From Deltaproteobacteria bacterium (lineage in GTDB: Bacteria; Myxococcota_A; UBA9160; SZUA-336), in NCBI GenBank assembly GCA_030673955.1, contig DAOVBF010000007.1, forward strand, positions 1-12,202: a stretch of 12,202 nt of DNA, written 5' to 3'. Shown here in pieces: positions 1 to 7,400 of this stretch (its first letter is position 1; each line of letters starts with the position of its first letter). The translations under genes were made by a program, and so were the position numbers. The notes beneath the pieces were generated by a model. It was not told the origin of the DNA. It saw only the letters and a program-made list of their open reading frames with translations, and did not search any database.

Positions 1-6
1 GATTGT

Positions 7-549
7 TCAGAGCTTGATGCGGCGTGGGCGCTGCGTTCCCCCGCGCGGCCACATTCCGCCCACCGCCAGGAAGATGCCCGCAATGGCAGCGCCCGTGAAC
101 CACTTCTTCCACGTATCCGACCTTACGAACTGGCGGTTCTCTTCCTCGAGCTGCTGATTGCGTGCGCGGAGGTCCGCGAGCTCCTTCGTGGCTTCGGCCT
201 GGGCGGCGAGCTGGGTGCTGAGCTCCTCGATCCAGGCCTGGGCCTCCGCGAGCTGCGCCTTTACCTTGGGAAGAGTGATGCTGGGGGGAATCTCCTTTGT
301 GACATAGGCGATAGGCACCCAGCCTTGTTTGCCATCAGCCGTGCGAACGAGGACCCAGTTCTCGTTCTTCTGGAGCCGTGCGATCTGCTCTCCCGAGCTG
401 AGGACGCGCAGGATGCGGTAGTCCGCGCTGGGACCGCTGCGCATGTTGACGCGGACCTCGTCCCGGATGTAGTCCGCCCCGGCGCAGAGCGGCGCGGCGA
501 GGAGCGCCGCCAGGCTCGAGAGCGCTAGACCCCGTAGAAGCACACGCAT
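7..549 (-). CDS. SH3-domain envelope protein with C-terminal membrane anchor (YgiM/TIGR04211-like)
   Basis: A 180-aa protein that probably sits in the periplasm, tethered to the inner membrane. Residues 1-24 form a signal peptide (Arg-containing start, Leu/Ala-rich core, cleavage likely after AGA near 25). Residues about 26-86 are a bacterial SH3 domain with the typical VNMRSGPS and GWVPIAYV motifs. Residues 95-140 are Ala/Glu/Gln/Leu-rich and look like a coiled coil. Residues about 151-167 form one transmembrane helix, followed by a basic tail (RPRRIKL). This order matches the TIGR04211 family, which includes E. coli YgiM; its biochemical role is poorly known and I infer only an envelope or peptidoglycan-related function. 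It lies 68 nt downstream of the Spm-like gene on the same strand, so co-transcription is likely. The ATG at 549 has only a weak ribosome site and lies in the loop of a perfect 9-bp inverted repeat (521-560). Confidence 0.88.
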   Translation of the reverse strand: MRVLLRGLALSSLAALLAAPLCAGADYIRDEVRVNMRSGPSADYRILRVLSSGEQIARLQKNENWVLVRTADGKQGWVPIAYVTKEIPPSITLPKVKAQLAEAQAWIEELSTQLAAQAEATKELADLRARNQQLEEENRQFVRSDTWKKWFTGAAIAGIFLAVGGMWPRGGTQRPRRIKL

Positions 550-560
550 TCTCTAGCGCT
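521..560 (-). repeat. 9-bp perfect inverted repeat bracketing an SH3-gene start codon
   Basis: AGCGCTAGA (521-529) and TCTAGCGCT (552-560) are perfect inverted copies separated by 22 nt. In the minus-strand transcript the start codon of the SH3 protein (547-549) lies inside the loop, so a hairpin here could affect initiation. No T-run follows, so it is not a terminator. In a 12-kb GC-rich window one or two 9-bp inverted repeats at such spacing are expected by chance, so the role is uncertain. Confidence 0.35.
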
Positions 561-617
561 TCGCGTCCCAGGCTTCCAGGTTGGCGAGGGTCCGCTCCAG
601 GCGGCAGGACCTGTGGG

Positions 618-1928
618 CTAGAAAAAGAGGCGACTCCAGAGGAGCGCAGCCGCCATGCCCGTCACGTCCGCCGCAAGGCATGCGATCACCGCGTGGCGCG
701 CCGCGCGCGCGTGGATGCTCCCCATGTACAAAGCCAGCACGTAGAACGTGGTCTCGGTGCTGCCGTTCATGACCGAGACCAGGAAGCCCACGAATGAATC
801 CGGGCCGTACTGGGTCATGGTCTCGGTCATCACACCCATCGCGCCGCTTCCCGAGAGCGGCCGGACCAGGGCCATCGGAAGCGCCTCGGCGGGAAAGCCG
901 ACCAGGCTCGTGACAGGCTGGAGCACGGCGATGAGCCAGTCCAGCGCGCCAGAGGCGCGGAACATTCCGACCGCGACGAGGATCGCGACCAGGAAAGGAA
1001 TGATCATGACGAAGATGTCGAAACCTTCCCGCGCGCCCTTCACCAGAGACTCGTAGACCTTCGTCCGGTGAGCGAATCCGAACAGCACGATGAACCCCAT
1101 CAGGACCGGCAGCAGCCAGGACGAGAGAATCTTTCTGGCTTGGTCCCAGCCGGCCGCGGGATCGCGCCCGACCTGGAGATAGACGCCCACCACCAGCGCC
1201 ACGAGGAAAAGCCCCAGGAGCAGCAGGCGCGTCGCCGACGCACGCGCCTCGCCCGACCGCTCGCTCTCGGGACGCGCTGGGACACCGTCGGCCAGCGACG
1301 AGACAGCCGCTCGATCTTCAGGGTCCGCGTTCTTTGCGTAGCGCTCGGGCGCGAAGCTCGCACGACCCTGCAACGCCTTGGCCACGAGAACGCCCACCAG
1401 CGTCGAGCACAACGTGGCGAGAATCGTGGGGACCGCGATCCCCGCTGTGTTTTGGGCGCCCAGGCTCGCGCGGATCGCGATGACGCCCAGCGGAAGCACG
1501 GCGACCCCCGAGGTATTGATAGCCAGGAACAACACCATCGAGTTCGTGGCGACCCCTTTATGCTGGTTCAGCTTATTGAGTTCCTGCATGGCCTTGAGAC
1601 CGAAGGGTGTAGCTGCGTTGCCGAGTCCGAGCATGTTGGCGGCAATGTTCATGATCATGGCGCCCATCGCCGGGTGCTCGGCCGGAATCTCGGGGAAGAG
1701 ACGTCGCATCAGCGGTGCGAGACCACGCGCGATGGAGCGCATGACGCCGGCATCCTGCAAAACGCGCATGAACCCGAGCCAGAGCGCCATCATGCCCAGC
1801 AGCCCGATGGCGATCTCGACCGCATTCTTCGCGGAATCGATGCCGGACTGCGATACCTCCGGCATCTTTCCGCTGAAGGCGCCGGTCACAACCGCGCCCA
1901 CGATAAGCGCGATGAAGATCCCGTTCAT
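618..1928 (-). CDS. SpmA-SpmB fused nucleoside-recognition (Gate) domain membrane protein
   Basis: A 436-aa integral inner-membrane protein with two Gate/nucleoside-recognition modules. Residues about 1-187 match SpmA: hydrophobic helices near 3-19, 38-55 and 128-152, plus the conserved stretch MNIAANMLGLGNAATPFGLK (93-112). Residues about 188-232 are a hydrophilic, charged linker. After a helix at about 233-252, residues 268-436 match SpmB, with FDIFVMIIPFLVAILVA (303-319), RPLSGSGA (356-363) and MNGSTETTFYVLALYMG (387-403). In Bacillus, SpmA and SpmB are separate proteins affecting spore-core dehydration. Fused relatives occur in non-sporing Gram-negatives, where substrate and function are unknown; transport of a small molecule is only inferred from the Gate fold. 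The ATG at 1928 is preceded by GAGG very close by and GGGGTGA further up. It is the first gene of a probable two-gene unit with the SH3 protein and is divergent from the methyltransferase across a gap of 173 nt. Confidence 0.9.
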   Translation of the reverse strand: MNGIFIALIVGAVVTGAFSGKMPEVSQSGIDSAKNAVEIAIGLLGMMALWLGFMRVLQDAGVMRSIARGLAPLMRRLFPEIPAEHPAMGAMIMNIAANMLGLGNAATPFGLKAMQELNKLNQHKGVATNSMVLFLAINTSGVAVLPLGVIAIRASLGAQNTAGIAVPTILATLCSTLVGVLVAKALQGRASFAPERYAKNADPEDRAAVSSLADGVPARPESERSGEARASATRLLLLGLFLVALVVGVYLQVGRDPAAGWDQARKILSSWLLPVLMGFIVLFGFAHRTKVYESLVKGAREGFDIFVMIIPFLVAILVAVGMFRASGALDWLIAVLQPVTSLVGFPAEALPMALVRPLSGSGAMGVMTETMTQYGPDSFVGFLVSVMNGSTETTFYVLALYMGSIHARAARHAVIACLAADVTGMAAALLWSRLFF

Positions 1929-2101
1929 GCCCTCGTCACCCCGGCCGCGAATCTAGTCTTCTTCGCAGGTGACCGCACGGGCACCTTCAGTACGCGCAGC
2001 TCGGCCAGGCGGAGAAGGGCCACACCGGACCCGATTGTCCGCATGGGGGCTTCCGAGATACCCTGGGCTTGGAGAACACGAGCAGGAGCGCATTCGCAAG
2101 C

Positions 2102-2713
2102 ATGGGTTTCTACGCCAGACACGTCCTTCCACGCGCGATGGATTGGACCATGCGCCGCCGGGGCCGGCTGCGGTCGGAGATACTCGCTCGGGCACACGGA
2201 GAGGTGCTCGAGATCGGGTTCGGAACGGGTCTCAACCTCCCTCACTATCCCTCCACGGTGCGCAAGCTCGTGGGCGTCGACCCCATGGATCCCCGGCTCG
2301 CGTTCATGGAGCGCCGGATCAGCCGCGCTCCCTTTCCGGTCGAGCGCTTCGGTCTGAGGGCGGAGCGTGGACTTCCGTTCGAAGACGGGCGCTTCGACTG
2401 TATCGCGATGACCTGGACGCTGTGCTCGATCGCCGAGCCCGGGCCAGCGCTCGTCGAGATGCGCCGCGTGCTCCGTCCCGGCGGGTTCCTGCTCTTCATC
2501 GAGCACGGCCGTAGCGACGATCCGGCCGTCGCTCGCTGGCAGCGCCGAGTGAACGGACTGCACCGTCTTCTCGCGTTGGACTGTCGACTCGATCGACCCA
2601 TCGATGCGTTGATCCGGAAGGGCGGCTTCGAGATCGCCGAGCTCGACCGCTTTGTTTTCAAGCGAGAGCCCCGGGTCTACGCGGAGACCTATCGGGGGAT
2701 AGCGCGCGCTTAG
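2102..2713 (+). CDS. class I SAM-dependent methyltransferase, METTL7-like
   Basis: A 203-aa soluble methyltransferase. Motif I, the SAM-binding glycine loop, is VLEIGFGTGLNLPHYP (35-50), followed by the acidic VGVDP strand end (57-61). RFDCIAMTWTLCSI (97-110) gives motif IV, and RRVLRPGGFLLFIEH (121-135) is the usual Methyltransf_11 post-motif. The segments TLCSI, RVLRPGG, the EH after strand 5 and a C-terminal Cys-X-Leu (161-163) follow the layout of human METTL7A/B (TMT1A/B thiol methyltransferases). I recognise this from memory and did not test it by alignment. The substrate is unknown; a small thiol or a lipid head group is possible. I chose ATG 2102 because the protein then starts MGFYARHVLPR, typical of this family, with AGGAG at 2084-2088 upstream. 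An in-frame TTG at 2069 would add 11 residues and looks less likely. The gene converges with the formyltransferase gene, 46 nt apart, with no clear terminator hairpin between them. Confidence 0.85.
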   Translation: MGFYARHVLPRAMDWTMRRRGRLRSEILARAHGEVLEIGFGTGLNLPHYPSTVRKLVGVDPMDPRLAFMERRISRAPFPVERFGLRAERGLPFEDGRFDCIAMTWTLCSIAEPGPALVEMRRVLRPGGFLLFIEHGRSDDPAVARWQRRVNGLHRLLALDCRLDRPIDALIRKGGFEIAELDRFVFKREPRVYAETYRGIARA

Positions 2714-2759
2714 CAGTGTTGGCCGGCCGTCGCGAGTAAGGCGCGGAGGATGTCCAGGG

Positions 2760-3698
2760 TCACCCGCTCTCCAGGCGATCGCCTGCTCTTAGGCCAGTGC
2801 GTTCGGCAAACTCGCGCGCGGCCTCCTTTCCGCGCTCCGCGCGCACCCGGCCGACGCGCAGGGGCGCTCCCCGCAGAGCGAGCCGCAGGGCTGCCTCGTC
2901 AATGGAGATCACCGTCCCGGGCTCGCCCCCGCTCCCCGGCTCGAGCCGCGCGTCGTAGAGTCGGAGCGGCTCGCCCCGGAAACGAACGAAGGCACCGGGC
3001 TGGGGATCACAGCCTCGCACCAGCCGATCGATCTCCGGCGCGGGACGCTCGAGATCAATGGCCGCCACCGAGTCATCCACGAGCCCCTGGAAGGTCGCGC
3101 GCGACGCATCCTGGGGGATGAGCCTTGCCGTGCCCGCGTCGATCTGATTCACCGCCTCGACGACGGCCTCGACACCCAGCGGCGAGAGCTTCTTGAAGAA
3201 GAGGCTTCCCGTCGTGTCTTCGGGCCCGATCTCGACACCGCCTTTCTGCACCACGATCGGGCCCGTATCGACACCCTCGTCCGGGACGAAGATCGTCACT
3301 CCCGATTCGCGCTCCCCCAGGATGATTTGCCACTGCAGCGCCGCACCGCCGCGGAAGCGGGGTAGCAGAGAGGGATGGAAGCAGATGCTCTTCTGCTTGG
3401 GTGCGTTGGCAATGGCGGGTGGAATAAACGCGGTGAAGGAGGCGAGGACGTTCAAGTCCACGTAGAGCTTGCGATAGCTTTCCAGAGCGGCGGGGATGGG
3501 TGTACCGTCTTTCCTCTGATAGTAGCGACGCTGCGTGAGCGGCAGGCCGAGCTCCGCGGCTCTCGCTGCAAGCGAATCCGGCCGGCCCGTGTCGGGCGGC
3601 GCGAAAACGGCCGCGATCTCGTGCCCCCCCTCGATGAGTCGATCGAGGCACGTCCTTCCGAAGTCCGCCTGTCCGAACAGTGCGACGCGTAACGCCAT
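2760..3698 (-). CDS. formyltransferase-fold protein resembling the 10-formyl-THF hydrolase domain of FDH
   Basis: A 312-aa soluble protein of the formyl_transf_N plus formyl_trans_C architecture. Automatic annotation would probably call it methionyl-tRNA formyltransferase, but it tracks the N-terminal hydrolase domain of 10-formyltetrahydrofolate dehydrogenase (ALDH1L1). Shared features are an FGQxxFG start (8-14), FAPPD (32-36), LNVLASFTAFIP (82-93), HPSLLPRFRGGAALQW (108-123) and DEGVDTG (140-146). The C-terminal part, about 205-305, corresponds to the OB-like domain. The catalytic His108 and Asp144 are present. The Asn normally two residues before the His is Cys106 here; ALDH1L1 has Ile at that position. 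The length matches the isolated hydrolase domain (about 310 aa), with no carrier or aldehyde dehydrogenase part. The expected substrate is 10-formyl-THF, but release of formate versus transfer to an acceptor cannot be decided. It is the second gene of a unit with the acyltransferase, 22 nt apart. An AGGTGA lies 12 nt before the ATG, in a hairpin loop. Confidence 0.82.
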   Translation of the reverse strand: MALRVALFGQADFGRTCLDRLIEGGHEIAAVFAPPDTGRPDSLAARAAELGLPLTQRRYYQRKDGTPIPAALESYRKLYVDLNVLASFTAFIPPAIANAPKQKSICFHPSLLPRFRGGAALQWQIILGERESGVTIFVPDEGVDTGPIVVQKGGVEIGPEDTTGSLFFKKLSPLGVEAVVEAVNQIDAGTARLIPQDASRATFQGLVDDSVAAIDLERPAPEIDRLVRGCDPQPGAFVRFRGEPLRLYDARLEPGSGGEPGTVISIDEAALRLALRGAPLRVGRVRAERGKEAAREFAERTGLRAGDRLESG

Positions 3699-3729
3699 GC
3701 GCCTAGGGTATCACCTGGTCCTAGGCGCA
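3698..3729 (-). repeat. 10-bp perfect inverted repeat spanning the acyltransferase stop and formyltransferase start
   Basis: TGCGCCTAGG (3698-3707) and CCTAGGCGCA (3720-3729) are perfect inverted copies with a 12-nt spacer. In the minus-strand mRNA the first arm contains the upstream gene's TAG stop (3721-3723). The second arm ends on the A of the downstream gene's ATG (3696-3698). The loop holds AGGTGA, the only Shine-Dalgarno-like sequence available to the downstream gene. This fits a device for translational coupling, where a terminating ribosome opens the hairpin. There is no T-run, so intrinsic termination is unlikely. Both arms contain the palindrome CCTAGG, so a protein-binding site is an alternative. 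Confidence 0.5.
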
Positions 3730-4359
3730 GCCGTTGCGCGAGGCGATCTCGCGCAGCGGGCGCGCGGGAGCGCCCACCGCGACCACCCGCGAAGGCAGAT
3801 CGCGAGTCACCACCGCACCCGCGGCGACGACGACATCGTCCCCGATGCTGACCCCTGCCAGCACCAGCGCGTCCGTACCGATCCAGACGCGGTCTCCGAT
3901 CCGGACCGGCTCGGTGCGCTCGGGCGTCTCGCAGTCGAGTGGGTGGAGGTCGGAATCGAGAATGCGGGCCCCGAAGGCGATCCTGGCATCGGATCCGATC
4001 CGGATCTCGCGCTTGGCGTGCAACATGGCTCCGTTGATCAATGCGCGGGGGCCCACCTCGATGCGCGCACCCGGAAAGACGGTGAGCCGGTTCTCGCCGT
4101 GCTCCGTACGCAGCCACGTCTCGCGACCCAAATGGAGGGTGCCCCCGGCCTGGACCCAGATCAGGTTCCCGGGCTTGCGTTCCGTCGCAAACAGCGCTCC
4201 GATCTCGACGCGCCCGCCGGGCTCGATCCGCAGCTGCGCCAACCTGAGGTTCGGGGAGGCCGGGTCTTCGACATGCAGCTGCTGTCGCCAACGGGCACGA
4301 AACAGCGCGAAGCGCGCCTGATCCACCGCATAGAGTGTTCGCAGCGCGAGCCTATGCAT
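3721..4359 (-). CDS. left-handed beta-helix (hexapeptide repeat) acyltransferase
   Basis: A 212-aa protein from ATG 4359, or 218 aa from a GTG at 4377. After a basic helical start come many imperfect hexapeptide turns of the LbH fold (IEPGGRVEIG, IEVGPRALING, IRIGSDARIAFG). The closing section is typical of CysE/NodL/DapH/WbbJ-type O-acyltransferases: RIGDRVWIGTDALVLAGV, then SIGDDVVVAAGAVVTRDLP and VGAPARPLR. The His in DSDLHPLD is the likely catalytic base. It probably transfers an acetyl or similar acyl group from CoA to a hydroxyl or amine; the acceptor, perhaps a surface sugar, is unknown. It is the first gene of a two-gene unit with the formyltransferase-fold protein and divergent from gdh, with about 121 nt between starts. 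I prefer the ATG because GAGG abuts the GTG too closely, but neither start has a strong ribosome site. Confidence 0.8.
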   Translation of the reverse strand: MHRLALRTLYAVDQARFALFRARWRQQLHVEDPASPNLRLAQLRIEPGGRVEIGALFATERKPGNLIWVQAGGTLHLGRETWLRTEHGENRLTVFPGARIEVGPRALINGAMLHAKREIRIGSDARIAFGARILDSDLHPLDCETPERTEPVRIGDRVWIGTDALVLAGVSIGDDVVVAAGAVVTRDLPSRVVAVGAPARPLREIASRNGCA

Positions 4360-4406
4360 GGGGCCTGAGTCTACCACCCTCGAGCGCCGGTGCCGAAGCG
4401 CTGGCG

Positions 4407-4441
4407 CCGGAGATCATTTTCGCTCCGGTCTTACCGATAAC
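4407..4441 (+). promoter_or_regulatory. possible gdh promoter/operator region
   Basis: An inverted repeat CCGGAG (4407-4412) / CTCCGG (4423-4428) with an AT-rich 10-nt spacer lies just before GATAAC (4436-4441), which could act as a -10 element. No good -35 element is visible. The repeat sits where a -35-overlapping regulator would bind and lies between the divergent acyltransferase and gdh genes. The call is weak. Confidence 0.25.
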
Positions 4442-4480
4442 CTGGAATCGGGGGGGGTACTGTCCGAAGGGGTAGTTCGG

Positions 4481-7400
4481 ATGGACACCCGAGGGGAATC
4501 CGACAGCTGCGGACCGGAGGAGTTCAACCAGCAGGAACTCCTCGGTTACTTCCTCGAGACGCTCTCGGCCGGCCTGGATCCCCGGGAGCTACGCAAGCGG
4601 GGCGAGAAGGCGCAGCACGCGCTGGTGATCCATGCGCTCCCGCTCTTCGAATCGCTCCAGCCCGGAGAGATCAAGGTCCGGGTCTCGAATCCCGGGGGCC
4701 ACCGGGCGGGACGGACGGTCCTCGAGTTGCTGATTGCTGATCAGCCCTTCCTGGTGGATACGTTCCAGGTGACGATTCACCGGCTCGGTCTGCGTGGGAT
4801 CTTCCTCATGCACCCGCTGCTGGCGATCGAGCGCGATGCCGATGGCAGAATTGCCCAGGTCGGCAAGTCGGCGGTCGATTCCACGCGCGAGGCCTATCTC
4901 TACGCGGAGATCCCTCTCGTCAAAGACGCGGCGCGCCGTGCCGGCATCGAGGCCGAGCTTCGGCACGTGTTCAACCAGCTTCGCGACGCGGTCGCGGACC
5001 ACCAGCGCATGGTCGAGGCGCTGCGGAAACACACGGCCGGAATCGAGCTCTGCGCGCCGCTGATTCACGGCGGGACCGAGCGAGCGCACAAGCTCACGAG
5101 CTTCCTCCAGTGGCTATCCGAGGATAACTACGTCTTTCTCGGCTATCGCTACGATCGCGTCCGTTGTGAGAGCGGTGTCTGGCAGGTAGAGCTGGACCGA
5201 ACCAGTGTACTGGGACTGCTGCGGGATACGGAGCGAGCCCTCTTCCGCAAGGCGCTGAGCGGAGAACAGGTCCCCGCGCCCGTTCGCTCTCGACTCGAAG
5301 GCGATCGGCTCGTCTTCTTCGATAAGTCGCGCTCGGAATCGACCATTCACCGAAAGGGGCGGCTCGACTGTGTCAGCATCAAGGTGCTGGATCAAGACGG
5401 CCAGGTAGAGGGATTCGGAAGGTTCATCGGTCTGCTCACGCACAATGCCATTCGCGGGCGCGGCTCCGCCATTCCCATCTTGAGCAAGCGGCTCGAGCGG
5501 GTGCTGGAAGCGGTCGGGGCGCAGCCGAGCTCCCACACGTATAAGGCCGCTGTGGAGGCGTTCGACTCACTACCCGTGGAGTTCCTCTTCCCGTTCGACC
5601 TCGACGACGTCACCCGGGCGGTGCAGCGCATTATCCGGGCCGCTGAAAACCCGCAGGTCGACGTCTACGTCGTGCCCGACCCCTTGAACCGCTCCTTCTT
5701 CGTCTCGGTCATTCTGCCGCGGCCGCTCTACGACGAAGAGCTGCGGAGCGATCTACGCAAGCTGCTGACAGATCGCTATGGCGTCAGCTACGTCGACAAC
5801 CGCACCTCTTTTCTGGACGATGAGATTGCGCTCATTCACTTCTTCTGTACCAGCAGCGAGAACGTCCCGGTCGACACGCTCGCGGAGCTCGAACGCGACA
5901 TCAAGGACCGCGCCGCGGGCTGGGAGACTCGGTTCGAGGCCGCATTGCTCGAGCGCCACTCCACCGAGCAGGCCTATCAGCTTGCGGAGGAGTACGGGTC
6001 CGCTTTCCCGGAGGAGTACCGCGTCGTCACCAAAGCCTGCGACGCGGTCCGGGACGTAGAGAACCTCGAGCGGCTGCGCCGGGGCGAATCCCGGGTGGAG
6101 CTGGACCTGCGCACGCGCGTGGAAGAGGACGCAGGCGGTACCAGCTGGATCAAGATCTACCAGAAGGAGCGTCCCTATCTGACGGATCTCTTGCCGGTGC
6201 TCGACAACTTCGGCCTGCAGGTGATCGACGCCACGCTGACGCAGGTGAGCTGTGGCTCGGCCGAGCCGCTCTGGATCGTGACCTTCCGGATGGAGCAGCC
6301 CCCTGCGGGCGGGAGCCCGTCCGAGGACATGGAAGGGCTGATTCTCGATGGCCTCCGGTCCGCCCTGTGTGGTCGGGCGGAGAACGACCCCTTGAATCGC
6401 CTCATCCTTCGCGCGGGCATCGGGTGGCACGAGGTCAGGCTCGTTCGCGCCTATTTGACTTATGCTCGGCAGCTCGGCGGCGCACCCGGGCGTCGCCTTG
6501 CGGCGGAAGCCCTGCTGAAATATCCCGCGGCGATGCGTGCTCTTCTTGCGCTGTTCAGGGCGCGCTTCGATCCGGATCTCTCGGGCGACCGCGGCTCGGC
6601 CGAGAAGGCGGCGCTCGCCGGACTCGCGCGGGAGCGGGAGCGCATCCGCACCGCCGCCGACGATCGTGTTTTCGGTCTGCTGGCAAACCTGGTGCTGAGC
6701 ACCACGCGGACGAACTTCTTCGCGGCGCCCCCGGAAGCGCTGGAGCAGGTGGCGTTCAAGATCGACCCGAAATGCGTCAAGACGATGCCCTCGCCCAGGC
6801 CCTACGCTGAGATCTTCGTGCACTGCACCGAGATGAACGGCGTTCATCTGCGCGGGGGACTCATCGCACGTGGGGGCATCCGCTGGGCCGATCACATCCA
6901 GGGCCTCCGCTCCGAGATTCTGGGACTGATGAAGACCCAGATGACGAAGAACGGTTTGATCGTGCCGGCCGGAGCGAAGGGCGGCTTCGTTTTGAAGCGG
7001 CGCTTCCCGGATGCGGCTGCCGCACGCGAGGAAGCCGACCGGCAGTACGCTCGCTTCATGAAGACGATCCTCGGAATCACGGATAACATCGTGGGAGACC
7101 GCGTGGTCCCGCCCGAGCGGGTCTTTCGACACGACGGCGATGATCCCTATCTGGTGGTTGCGGCGGACAAGGGCACCGCCCACCTCTCCGACGCCGCGAA
7201 TCGTGTGGCGGAGGATGCCGGCTACTGGCTGGGCGATGCCTTCGCCAGCGGCGGGAGCGATGGCTACGACCACAAGCGAGAGGGAATCACCGCGCGCGGC
7301 GCCTGGCTCTGTGTGAAGCGCCACTTCCTGGAGCTGGGTGTCGACATCGAGAGCCAGCCTTTCACGATGGTCGGGATCGGCGATATGTCGGGCGATGTGT

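Noticed and set aside
553..681. Possible 42-codon minus-strand ORF overlapping the 3' end of the Spm-like gene, ending LERTLANLEAWDAKR
   Set aside because: The tail looks protein-like, but most of it lies inside another gene in a different frame, and no ribosome site or homologue is evident.
1068..2357. 429-aa plus-strand open frame opposite the Spm-like gene and overlapping the methyltransferase
   Set aside because: It is charged and low-complexity, overlaps two well-supported genes and has no recognisable domain.
2714..2759. GGCCGGCC palindrome between the convergent methyltransferase and formyltransferase genes as a terminator
   Set aside because: It cannot form a useful stem-loop on its own and lacks a T-run on either strand.
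3624..3630. C7 run in the formyltransferase coding sequence (Glu-Gly-Gly-His) as a possible phase-variation site
   Set aside because: Explained by ordinary GC-rich codon choice (GAG GGG GGG CAC); seven bases is short and nothing else suggests contingency.
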